64,000 nt of DNA from Romboutsia sp. CE17. Lineage in GTDB: Bacteria; Bacillota; Clostridia; Peptostreptococcales; Peptostreptococcaceae. Each line of letters opens with the position of its first letter. The first letter of the stretch is position 1. The position numbers and the translations under genes were made by a program. Under the pieces are notes generated by a model. It saw only the letters and a program-made list of their open reading frames with translations, was not told the origin of the DNA and did no database searches. Location of the stretch: positions 1,426,001 to 1,490,000 of the forward strand of contig NZ_CP051144.1 in assembly GCF_012317385.1 (NCBI RefSeq), given 5' to 3'. Shown piece by piece: positions 8,848-16,053 of this stretch.

Positions 8848-9837
8848 TTGGATTTACTTAATATATATAGCAAAGACTTTCCAATATTTATAGAAGAATT
8901 AATAAATACTTCTGAATTTAAAAGATTAAGTAATATAGGTATGAATTGTGGATGTGAATATACTAGTTTCCCTATATTTTCTAAAGGCAAAAATTATACT
9001 AGGTATACTCATAGTATAGGTGTGGCACTTATTGTTTGGCATTTTACAAAAGATATAAAACAATCAATAGCAGGACTACTACATGATATAAGTTCTCCTG
9101 TTTTTGCTCATGTAATTGACTTTTTAAATGGAGATCATGAAAATCAAGAGTCTACAGAAGAAAGAACTGAGTATATTATAGAAAACTCCAAAGAGATACA
9201 AAGTATCCTAAAAAAATATAACTTAACAACTAAAGATGTTTGCGATTATCATATGTATCCCATTGCTGATAATAACTCTCCTCTACTTTCTGCTGATAGA
9301 TTAGAATATACTTTAGGTAATGCATTTTATTATGGTTTTAAAACTATTAACGAAATTAAAAATATGTATGAAGACTTAACCATATGCAAAAATGAATTTG
9401 AAGAAGATGAAATTTCATTTACTACTTTAGATAAAGCTTTAGAATTTACTTCTGTATCTATGCTAAATTCTAAAGTATATTCTTCAAATGAAGACAGATT
9501 TTCTATGCAATATTTAGCTGATTTATTAAAATTAGCTATAGATAAAAGTATTATAAGTATAGATGATTTATACACTACTGAAGATGAAGTTATAACAAAA
9601 TTAGAAGGGTATAAAGAGTCAAAAAGTATGCTTGATAGCTTTAGATGTTTTTCTCAAGTTTTAACTAGTAAAACAAAGCCTGATGATGGATATTGGGTTA
9701 ATATACCTGCCAAGAGGAGATATATTAATCCTCAAGTAGTTTCTATGGGAAGAGTTTCAAGTTTATCAAAGGAATTGTCAAAAGATATAGATGATTTCTT
9801 AAAGGTAGATTTTAATATTTGGTTGAGCGGAAAATAA
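8848..9837 (+). CDS. HD-domain phosphohydrolase
   Basis: A 329-residue cytosolic metal-dependent phosphohydrolase. The HD-type residues are His55 (YTHS), the His-Asp pair 79-80 in GLLHDISSP, and a later Asp in the LLSADRLEY segment, the order seen in dGTPase-like and SpoT-like HD proteins. The substrate (nucleotide or cyclic nucleotide) cannot be told. The start is a TTG seven bases after AAGGAGG; no in-frame ATG is better placed. It is a single-gene unit with its own promoter and terminator. Confidence 0.82.
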   Translation: MDLLNIYSKDFPIFIEELINTSEFKRLSNIGMNCGCEYTSFPIFSKGKNYTRYTHSIGVALIVWHFTKDIKQSIAGLLHDISSPVFAHVIDFLNGDHENQESTEERTEYIIENSKEIQSILKKYNLTTKDVCDYHMYPIADNNSPLLSADRLEYTLGNAFYYGFKTINEIKNMYEDLTICKNEFEEDEISFTTLDKALEFTSVSMLNSKVYSSNEDRFSMQYLADLLKLAIDKSIISIDDLYTTEDEVITKLEGYKESKSMLDSFRCFSQVLTSKTKPDDGYWVNIPAKRRYINPQVVSMGRVSSLSKELSKDIDDFLKVDFNIWLSGK

Positions 9838-9845
9838 ATATAATA

Positions 9846-9888
9846 AAAAAATGGCACCTTCTATCTAAATAAAAGGTGCCATTTTTTA
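9846..9888. terminator. bidirectional terminator after HD gene
   Basis: Arms AATGGCACCTT and AAGGTGCCATT form a long stem flanked by A and T runs on both sides. Confidence 0.85.
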
Positions 9889-9966
9889 TTATACTATTTA
9901 TTAAATATGATTCTATAATACTGTAAATTAATACTATAATGAATCATATATCAATGTATATCTGTG

Positions 9967-10665
9967 TTAAACATGATAAATATTTAGTAATTCCTTTGAG
10001 ATTTCCTCAAACTTTTCATCAGATATTCCTAGTTTTTTCTTAAATATTTCATCCTCCATTCTTGTAACAACTACCTTATCAGGAGATATTTCCTTTATAA
10101 CATCTTTTATCTTCTTAATTGACTTATCATCATCGTTATATCCCTTAATAATAGTGATTTCAAATATAAATTTTCCTTTAAATTGCTTATTAAACTTAGC
10201 CATATTGGAAATATATTGTTCTAATGTATATCCTTCAATTGGTCTTTGAACTTTTTGAAAATGCTCTTCTGATATTACTTTTATTTCGCCAACAACTTCA
10301 TCACACTTACTCGCAATTTTTATATATTCATCTTTTGATAATAAATATCCATTAGAAAGTAGTCTTACATATAAGCCTTTTGATTTTATAAAATCTATAA
10401 TATCTTCAATTTTATCATTTACTAAAGCTTCTCCCTTTGAATTAATAAATATTAACTCCGGCTTTATATGTTCTATCATTGCCTCTAATTCCATTAATGA
10501 AATATCTATTTCATCAAATGATCTTTGAGTATCTATTTTATTTTTCGACCTTCCTAAAGGACAAAATATACAATCAAAATTACAGTACTTATCTGGAAGG
10601 ATATTAACTTCTAATACTCTTTTTCCATCTTCAATATAAACATCTTTATAACTAAATTTACTCAT
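9967..10665 (-). CDS. radical SAM protein
   Basis: A 232-residue protein with the 4Fe-4S/SAM motif C-x3-C-x2-C at Cys28, Cys32 and Cys35 (CNFDCIFC). A GEALVN segment near residues 78-83 sits where the SAM-binding GE motif is expected, and the rest fits a short TIM-type barrel without an extra Cys-rich domain. The reaction is unknown. AGGGAGG precedes the ATG. The upstream ykkC-class riboswitch reads into it across 165 bases with no other convincing gene, so it may be the regulated gene, which would be an unusual partner. Confidence 0.85.
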   Translation of the reverse strand: MSKFSYKDVYIEDGKRVLEVNILPDKYCNFDCIFCPLGRSKNKIDTQRSFDEIDISLMELEAMIEHIKPELIFINSKGEALVNDKIEDIIDFIKSKGLYVRLLSNGYLLSKDEYIKIASKCDEVVGEIKVISEEHFQKVQRPIEGYTLEQYISNMAKFNKQFKGKFIFEITIIKGYNDDDKSIKKIKDVIKEISPDKVVVTRMEDEIFKKKLGISDEKFEEISKELLNIYHV

Positions 10666-10830
10666 AAATTTTCCTCCCTAAAATAACTTTATCTCCACTT
10701 ATTTATGGATGATATCAAGAATAGAAATTCTACATATTCTACCTAAATTCACTTGTAATAAATTAGATAAATCTTTTTCATCAATTAATTCTATACATAA
10801 AAAAGATAACTTAGTTATTCTCATTAAAAT

Positions 10831-10950
10831 AAAAAAGCCTGGAAGATATTTAGTAATATCTCCCAGGCTTTTTTCCTTCCGTGTACACAATTAACTGTGC
10901 GTTTTCTCTCGGACCTGCAAGTTAAAAACTTCGGAACCCTAGAAAACTTA
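10831..10950 (-). ncRNA. ykkC-class riboswitch (guanidine-I type or a subtype-2 relative) with terminator
   Basis: Read leftward from 10950, the conserved blocks appear in order: CTAGGGTTCCG (10942-10932), GGTCCGAGAGAAAACGC (about 10915-10899), ACACGGAAGGA (about 10886-10876) and AAAAGCCTGGGAGA (about 10872-10859). These are the hallmark strings of the ykkC family. The last block is also the 5' arm of a strong terminator (GCCTGGGAGATAT pairing with ATATCTTCCAGGC, then a T run ending at 10831), so ligand binding should free transcription. A TATAAT box lies at 10964-10959. The family includes guanidine, ppGpp, PRPP and nucleoside-diphosphate sensors, which differ at only a few positions; I cannot fix the ligand. 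Confidence 0.88.
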
Positions 10951-10986
10951 AATATATAATTATACTATGATTAGTATTATCACACT

Positions 10987-11017
10987 AAAAACAACACATT
11001 CACTATATGTGATTTAT
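10987..11017 (+). repeat. left copy of degenerate direct repeat (possible att site)
   Basis: A 31-base element with core ACACATTCACTATATGTG matches the copy at 15983-16013 at 27 of 31 positions, in the same orientation. Its core is itself an imperfect CACAT/ATGTG palindrome, as tyrosine recombinase core sites often are. It lies just upstream of the riboswitch promoter. Confidence 0.6.
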
Positions 11018-11207
11018 ATCCGATAAATATACTCTAATATTACTATATAAGTTTGTTTTTGTAAATTATTTTTAATATATTATTTTATAATGTTATCAAA
11101 TACAAACACTAATTCAAAAATTAGATTTCATAATTTTAAAGAATCATTTACTAAATATTCTCCAGAAGAATTAGATACTAAAATAAAAGAAAGTTAAATA
11201 TTAAAAT

Positions 11208-11327
11208 ATGGTGGATAATTTATTTTATATTATTGCTTTTCAGAAATAGTCATATATTGGTACTGGAATTGTAGGTATTATTTTATTATTTATATTGGAT
11301 AGTTGTGATATGGGATTATTTAAATAG
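11208..11327 (+). pseudogene. small membrane peptide gene with an in-frame stop
   Basis: Forty codons from ATG 11208 to TAG 11327 are interrupted by one TAG at codon 14; the frame continues with a good hydrophobic helix (YIGTGIVGIILLFIL) and a short end, DSCDMGLFK. The layout resembles the 29-residue peptide at 8549, which ends NIGLFR. Read-through is possible, but decay fits the setting better. No strong ribosome binding site is present. Confidence 0.3.
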
Positions 11328-11334
11328 AAATATA

Positions 11335-11366
11335 ATAAGTACTAAGAAATATTTCTTAGTACTTAT
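11335..11366. repeat. 32-base perfect palindrome
   Basis: ATAAGTACTAAGAAAT is followed immediately by its exact reverse complement, with no loop. The stem can act as a terminator hairpin for the small peptide gene just upstream or as a binding site for a dimeric protein. AT-rich sequence follows on both sides but no long T run. Confidence 0.6.
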
Positions 11367-11475
11367 ATAAAAATAAAATTTCCTTTAAATTCGATATTTT
11401 ATTGTATGAAAGAATATAAATATTATTCGTATTTGATTCTTAACGATAATAATATTCTACATTAAATACATACTA

Positions 11476-12276
11476 CTACTTTTTAACACTGTATGTCCCA
11501 AATGTTCCTATATAGCCAATTTTTATTATAAGATTCTGATATTCCTCACGTTGTTTTTCGCTATCAAAATCATTTAAATACCATCTTACATTTGGATTAG
11601 ATATTTTTTCACAAATGGTTTTAATATAAATCAAATCAACTTCTGAAAATGAAAAACCAAATGAAAAAATTTTATCTATTGAATCATCAATATTATCAAA
11701 AAAATTTCTATTTCTTTCTATTGCACCAATAGTATTCTTTCTCAAAGATTCACGTATTTTCTGTAACGAATTCTCTGCACCAATATAATTTATCATATCA
11801 TCTTCATAATAGTCATTTATATTGCCATGTCCAAATAACAAATCTTCACCTAATTTTCCATGTATATGACAAGTATTTTTTACTTGATATAGCTTTTCTA
11901 AAGTTTCTGTGTAATTAAAAGTTAAAAATAAATCTTCTTCCACTTTTAGTAATGATTTAAAATCTTTTTTTAAAGTTATTGTATTATCAATTTTGATTGT
12001 ATTTATCCAATCCGAAAAGTAATTGGATACTTTTATAGTTAGTAAAACTATATTAGAAGCTATATCCTCATTTACACGTACTTGTTTGTAAAAATCTATA
12101 TCACCATCGCTATCTCTATCATAGTCTATGTAATCAAAACATTCACTAAAATCTAAAATCCCTAATGAATTTTCAACATCCTTCCATTCTTCCCCCTCTA
12201 CAGTTGATAGGATTCTCATCAAAAAGCTAATCTTTAGTACATCTTTCGGCAAAGATGTACTAACAAAATGTTTCAT
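11476..12276 (-). pseudogene. AbiH-like abortive infection gene, 5'-truncated
   Basis: The 266-residue product matches the AbiH family in its centre and C-terminal half: FLTFNYTETLEKLY near residues 116-129, HIHGKLGEDLLFGHGN near 137-152, and a SFGFSFSEVDLIYI segment near 209-223. AbiH proteins usually begin with a glycine-rich IIGNGFD-type nucleotide-binding motif and run to about 300-400 residues. That motif is absent here, and the stretch before the EEWKDVE motif is too short. No in-frame extension exists because TGA directly precedes the ATG, and no ribosome binding site is visible. I infer a decayed phage-defence gene. Confidence 0.7.
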
Positions 12277-12382
12277 TCAATCCAAGTTATAAAATACTAC
12301 CCTGAGAATTTATTTCTCTAAAAAACGTTCGGTAGAGTTTGTAGTTTCGAGCAAAATTTTTATAATTACGGGAGAATGAGAT

Positions 12383-12592
12383 ATGCAAGAAAAAATAACA
12401 ACAGGATTTTTATTATTTACTGGTGCTTTAGGACATATGTTAGGAAAGGTTTTTACTACCTTAGAAAAACTATGTGTACAATTTTTAGAATATGACGGAT
12501 TAACAACAGAACAAAAAGCAACAATGATAGTAGGAGTTTTCTGTATTGGTATAATATTAAATTATACTAAGAAATCAAGAGTTAGTAGTTAA
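12383..12592 (+). CDS. small hypothetical membrane protein
   Basis: A 69-residue protein starting eight bases after GGGAGA (12370-12375). It has two hydrophobic stretches (about residues 6-22 and 47-60) separated by an acidic region and ends with a basic, serine-rich tail. I do not recognise it; the two-helix pattern is compatible with a holin-like or peptide-toxin protein, but no motif supports either. A terminator overlaps its stop codon. Its intact frame, ribosome site and terminator contrast with the decayed genes around it. Confidence 0.55.
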   Translation: MQEKITTGFLLFTGALGHMLGKVFTTLEKLCVQFLEYDGLTTEQKATMIVGVFCIGIILNYTKKSRVSS

Positions 12593-12610
12593 AACTACTA
12601 CTCTTTTTTA
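12577..12610 (+). terminator. terminator of the 69-residue membrane protein gene
   Basis: AAGAG(T)TAGTAGTT pairs with AACTACTACTCTT and is followed by a T run. Confidence 0.8.
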
Positions 12611-12955
12611 TTCAAAAATCTACATATCCTCATTATCATACCTAATCTTACTTTATATACGATATTCTAAAAGCTCTAATTCTCATCATAATATAATTTC
12701 TTGATACTTTTTTAGTTATAAAATCACCAATTCTTAAATTCATAATTTACTCCTTCCGACCCGTTAAGTCTATAATTTTTATGATATTTTTCATATTAGT
12801 TCACATCTCCGTTTCTATGGTTGAACTTTACTCTATATACTTATTATATATTTATGTTTTCTCGATGTAACACCTGTACACAAACTTTGTAAAAAGTTTA
12901 TAAATCTGAGGATTTCAAAATTTTTTGATTTCATATGGAACCAATATTTGAGTAT
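12611..12955. other. gene-poor stretch of the island with short frames
   Basis: Apart from the 31-codon frame at 12648-12743, the only other short frame is a 15-residue one at 12794-12747 on the minus strand, with a poorly spaced GGAG. An imperfect TGTA..TACA repeat lies near 12868-12882. Nothing else is recognisable. Confidence 0.4.
12648..12743 (-). CDS. 31-residue hypothetical peptide, possibly a gene remnant
   Basis: An ATG at 12743 follows a perfect AAGGAG by seven bases. The peptide begins MNLRIGDFITKK and is basic. The opening resembles the start of some small beta-barrel domains, such as that of the sporulation protease YabG, but the match is too short to name. The strong ribosome site argues for translation; the short length and setting argue for a truncated gene. 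Confidence 0.35.
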   Translation of the reverse strand: MNLRIGDFITKKVSRNYIMMRIRAFRISYIK

Positions 12956-12993
12956 GAAAAATAGATAGCCCAGCTGGAATGGACTACCTATAC
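12956..12993 (-). terminator. terminator of the KilAC-like gene
   Basis: Read leftward, ATAGGTAGTCC pairs with GGGCTATCTAT (two G-T wobbles) and is followed by a T run. It overlaps the end of the gene at 12988. Confidence 0.75.
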
Positions 12994-13353
12994 ACTAAAA
13001 GTTTTTCTTGTATCCCTTAAAAATTTTTTTATCCATTGTATCCCATCTACCGACCATTGAAATCCATTACTATAAGGCTTTATATACATCTTATTTATAA
13101 GAAACTCATACTCTTCTGTTACACTCCATGAACTATACTTTATCAAAAATACTTTACTACTATAATTAGATTTCAATACATTTAAATTTTCTAATTTTTT
13201 ATAAAATCCATTAACATTAATCTTTTTATCTATTAATCCATTCTCTTTTAAATCCTTCATCACTTTCGTTGTGCTAACCCAATTAGGCACTCTTTTCTCA
13301 TTTCCATCACTATCTACATATATGTCAAAATTTCCTATTAAACCTTTTTTCAC
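12988..13353 (-). CDS. small phage-type protein, KilAC-like
   Basis: A 121-residue protein. I chose the GTG at 13353 because GGAGGAG stands seven bases upstream; an ATG 27 bases further up has no site. The STTKVMKDLKENGLI segment and the closing SNGFQWSVDGIQWIKKFL resemble the helix-turn-helix and the final W-x3-G-x2-[FW]-[IL] segment of the KilA C-terminal domain of phage antirepressors. The similarity is weak and by eye, so the call is tentative. It would be a DNA-binding regulator left over from the phage part of the island. Confidence 0.4.
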   Translation of the reverse strand: MKKGLIGNFDIYVDSDGNEKRVPNWVSTTKVMKDLKENGLIDKKINVNGFYKKLENLNVLKSNYSSKVFLIKYSSWSVTEEYEFLINKMYIKPYSNGFQWSVDGIQWIKKFLRDTRKTFSV

Positions 13354-13525
13354 ATAATCTCCTCCAAAAAAATATTTCAACGTATATATGTAAAATATGA
13401 TTATTATTTACTGAGAGTGCCTGTATATGTTTATTAATCTTTATATAATTTGAATTTTATATAAACAAATAATCATGCCCAAAATATAAGTATGCTCTAT
13501 AATAAATATTTTTTGATATATACCC

Positions 13526-14010
13526 CTAATAAGTATATTTAGGTCGTAATGTTGATATTAAATAATGCTCTAGCAATTTAACTTCTTCAATTGATGTATT
13601 TTATGGAACAATATAACATTCTATTTTAACATTCAATCTATACAAAATTTTATAGGCTCTTTCCTTAGATTTCATGTCATTAGCACCATTTCTTATTTTA
13701 AAACTAATATTCCTTAGGATTGTGTTTTTTGTTTTGGTCTTGTGTTTTGAGATAATCTTTGTTTAATACCTATTTTATTTTCGCTACTTTGAACAACATA
13801 TAATATATCATCCTTATATTTGAATATATAAACCCCTTTTGTTGTTTTTTGATTTGAATAATATTTAAAGTTACCTTTTACTTAACCCTTATTATGTTTT
13901 AAATCACGATATGAAAAAGTATAAAGTGTACTACTTTTAAGCAATTCTTCATATTTTTCATTTGTTCAATTCTAACTGAATACATACCTAATACTAATAT
14001 TCAAACCTCC
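13526..14010 (-). pseudogene. GIY-YIG nuclease-like gene, broken
   Basis: Translating leftward from a GGAGG near 14010, fragments in changing frames join into one protein: YEELLKSSTLYTFSYRDLK, then after a stop KGVYIFKYKDDILYVVQS with IKQRLSQ (the GIY-YIG core with the downstream Arg), then after a frameshift RNGANDMKSKERAYKILY and, past another stop, IEEVKLLEHYLISTLRPKY with the catalytic-type Glu. At least two frameshifts and two stops are present. The domain order is that of short GIY-YIG proteins. It can no longer make a functional product. Confidence 0.6.
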
Positions 14011-14267
14011 CACAATAATTTAATAATACATATAGTTATAAATTACTATCTTCACAATAAATAATTTGTTTTATAAGAATTGATAACTTTAGATATGTAA
14101 TAAAAATGAAGTGATATATTATATGGAAAGTTTATAGAAATGTAACATTTATTTTGGAATTATTTAATTCCCCAATCGTGTGGAAAGTTTTATTTCAATT
14201 CGTCAAAAGTGCCGAAACAATATTTTTACATAAAAAAGATAGGAATAATATCCTATCTTAGAATCCA
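14011..14267. other. intergenic stretch, RES terminator
   Basis: Mostly featureless AT-rich DNA. The hairpin at 14236-14260 (AAGATAGGA..TTCCTATCTT, then a T run read leftward) is the terminator of the RES gene. Confidence 0.6.
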
Positions 14268-15166
14268 TTAAAATTTTTCTATTATATTTTCTTTGATTAT
14301 ATATTTAGTAATTCCATCCTTAATATTAGGCTCTACATCTTCTACATTGAATAGTACTAAATTTTTTCCACCTTTATTCATAGTACTACTATATACTATT
14401 CCACCATAATCTCTTGACCTTATATAGTTTGCAAATGCGTGAAATGGTGCATATTCATATTCCTGTATTTTTTCATCATTGGTTATAACTGGTTTAAATA
14501 TTTCATCAGAAATTAATTTTATATTCATCATAACAAGTAAATCGCTAATTCTATTTTTATATTTATACCCCATTTTATTTCGTTCATTGTCATTCATCAT
14601 TTGTAGTTTAACAATTTTATCAACTATATCATCTAAATCATTATATTTATCTGCAATGGTTAAATCTATAAGTTTTATATTTCTATTATCCCTACTGTAA
14701 TTAAAATTCAAACTCGATACGTAAGCATTCTCTTTGCCGAAGGCTCTAATTTCTCTTATACAAGTTTGTGTTATGTAATCCACTTCATCTTTTATATTAT
14801 TCAAATCTCTTTTCAATGATATTCCTAAGTATATAAATACCTCTCCTGGTGGATTAAATCTATTTAATGAAGCATTTTCACTATTAGGTATAAATCTATC
14901 AATATCATATGGGCGTCCATCTTTATATTTTACCTCATTTGCAAATCTCATTAACGAACTTATATTTTGCAATCTTATAGTGGCTTTATTAGAATTAGAC
15001 TTTAGCATATCATCAAATCTATCGAAGAAATCTAATTCTAATATTTTTTCTAATTCATTGACCTAATTTCTCCAGTAGATAATTTATCTTTCGTATATGT
15101 CCATTGTGAAATTAGTCCATTTTTTATCTTAGCTTTTTTAAGTTCCCCTTCAATACCATAAGTCAT
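14268..15166 (-). pseudogene. RES-domain protein gene with a frameshift
   Basis: The RES fold is known from NAD+-consuming toxins. The long downstream frame (14268 to 15008, extending in frame to about 15056) carries the family pattern: RFNPPGEVFIYLGIS near its start, and YAPFHAFANYIRSRDYGGIVYSSTMNKGGKNLVLF near its end, including the Tyr/Ser/Asn residues expected in the active site. Upstream, an ATG at 15166 opens a 38-residue frame whose sequence runs into the RES frame only after a one-base shift near 15056-15066. In the RES frame a TAG sits exactly at that junction. I read this as one gene with a frameshift; a translated C-terminal piece from the ATG at 15008 cannot be excluded. Confidence 0.65.
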
Positions 15167-15600
15167 ACTATCCCCCCTATACTTTATATCTAATATTTTA
15201 CCATATTTTTACATTAAATATACTTAAAATCCTTCCATCCCTCGGAGTGGTTACCTGAAAGGATTAATAAGCTATGTAGAAGGGCTACCAAATCCTCCTA
15301 CTCAAACAAAAAAATATATTAATAAAAATGTGTTAATATCGAGAACCCATTCTGACACTAACGGTAACAAAAAAGATTGTGTAGGTAGTAATAAAACGTT
15401 CATTAACCACCCACAAATATAATTCTAATGACTGATTTTTCAATAGTCAAACTCTGTTTTCAACTTTTTCATAATTTTTTATAGAGTGTATCCGTAGAAT
15501 CCTATAAACCATTCAAAAACTTTCAATAAATATGGAAATATCAATACTCCTACAAATATTATGAGTAAATCTTCAAGTAATTTTATGCCTACCCTCTTAA
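15167..15600. other. gene-poor stretch with a hydrophobic remnant
   Basis: No complete gene. Reading leftward from about 15622 to 15479, an open frame encodes a hydrophobic segment (LLEDLLIIFVGVLIFPYLL) but has no start codon, so it looks like a membrane-protein remnant. At 15232-15268 AATCCTT and AAGGATT enclose a G/C-richer loop, a possible hairpin of unknown role. Confidence 0.4.
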
Positions 15601-15957
15601 CTAATGTTTTAATTTTATCTTTGGTAATACTTCAATTTCTTTTTTATCATTTCCATTAACTAATTTTACTGAATATCCTAAATTTTTAGATACAATTACT
15701 TCATCAACTAAGTAAGTGTATAAGACACTAATAATTGATATATGTCCATTTTGTGTTTTAATCTTTAAGCCTCGCTCTTTATTGAACTTAGCAAACTCTT
15801 TTATATGAATAGCTTTTATGTTATCTAATTTTGTACTATCACACATATACTTACTGAATACTTTAAGTGAATTAGTATAAGCTCTTATAGTCTCTTTACT
15901 TGCTTTCTCTATATCTAACTCATCTAACCATTCTTCTATAGCATCTTTTAATTTCAT
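15601..15957 (-). pseudogene. tyrosine recombinase, N-terminal domain only
   Basis: The 118-residue product is a SAM-like core-binding domain of phage/ICE integrases: EEWLDELDIEKASKETIRAY, a helix with IKEFAKFNKERGLK, and the NGHISIISVLYTYLVDE segment. It stops at VLPKIKLKH, just where the linker into the catalytic domain begins. The catalytic Arg, His and Tyr are all missing and no remnant of them is found downstream. Full-length integrases have 280-400 residues. The start has GGAGGTG nearby, and the right direct repeat lies 26 bases upstream of the ATG. Confidence 0.72.
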
Positions 15958-15982
15958 AAAAAATACACCTCCAAAATATTTG

Positions 15983-16013
15983 AAAAACTACACATTCACG
16001 ATATGTGTGTTAT
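15983..16013 (+). repeat. right copy of degenerate direct repeat (possible att site)
   Basis: The core ACACATTCACGATATGTG differs from the left copy by one base; four mismatches occur over 31 bases. It sits between the integrase fragment and the ABC-F gene. Confidence 0.6.
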
Positions 16014-16053
16014 CAAACATTTGAAGATGTATTTAATAATTTTTTATAAATTA

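Larger units (their letters stand above)
10987..16013. mobile_element. decayed integrative element, about 5 kb
   Basis: The segment lies between the two 31-base direct repeats. Next to the right repeat is an integrase fragment transcribed away from it, the usual int-att arrangement. Inside are phage/defence-type genes (AbiH, RES, KilAC-like, GIY-YIG), most of them broken, plus small membrane peptides and long gene-poor gaps, in contrast to the dense neighbours. If the element were removed, the ABC-F gene would sit directly beside the riboswitch promoter, a plausible ancestral order. No replication, packaging or conjugation genes remain, so it is probably immobile. Confidence 0.62.

Noticed and set aside
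10699-10890. 63-residue open frame on the minus strand
   Set aside because: Its first third lies inside the ykkC aptamer and terminator and it has no ribosome binding site; the RNA explains this sequence better.
11090-11197. 35-residue frame on the plus strand (ending KIKES)
   Set aside because: No ribosome binding site and no recognisable pattern; it may be the tail of a lost gene but cannot be supported.
12383-12592. Holin or type I toxin call for the 69-residue membrane protein
   Set aside because: Two hydrophobic stretches alone are not enough, and no antisense RNA promoter or endolysin gene is visible.
12747-12794. 15-residue frame on the minus strand upstream of the 31-residue peptide
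   Set aside because: The GGAG is about 12 bases away and the peptide is too short to judge; chance is as likely as a leader peptide.
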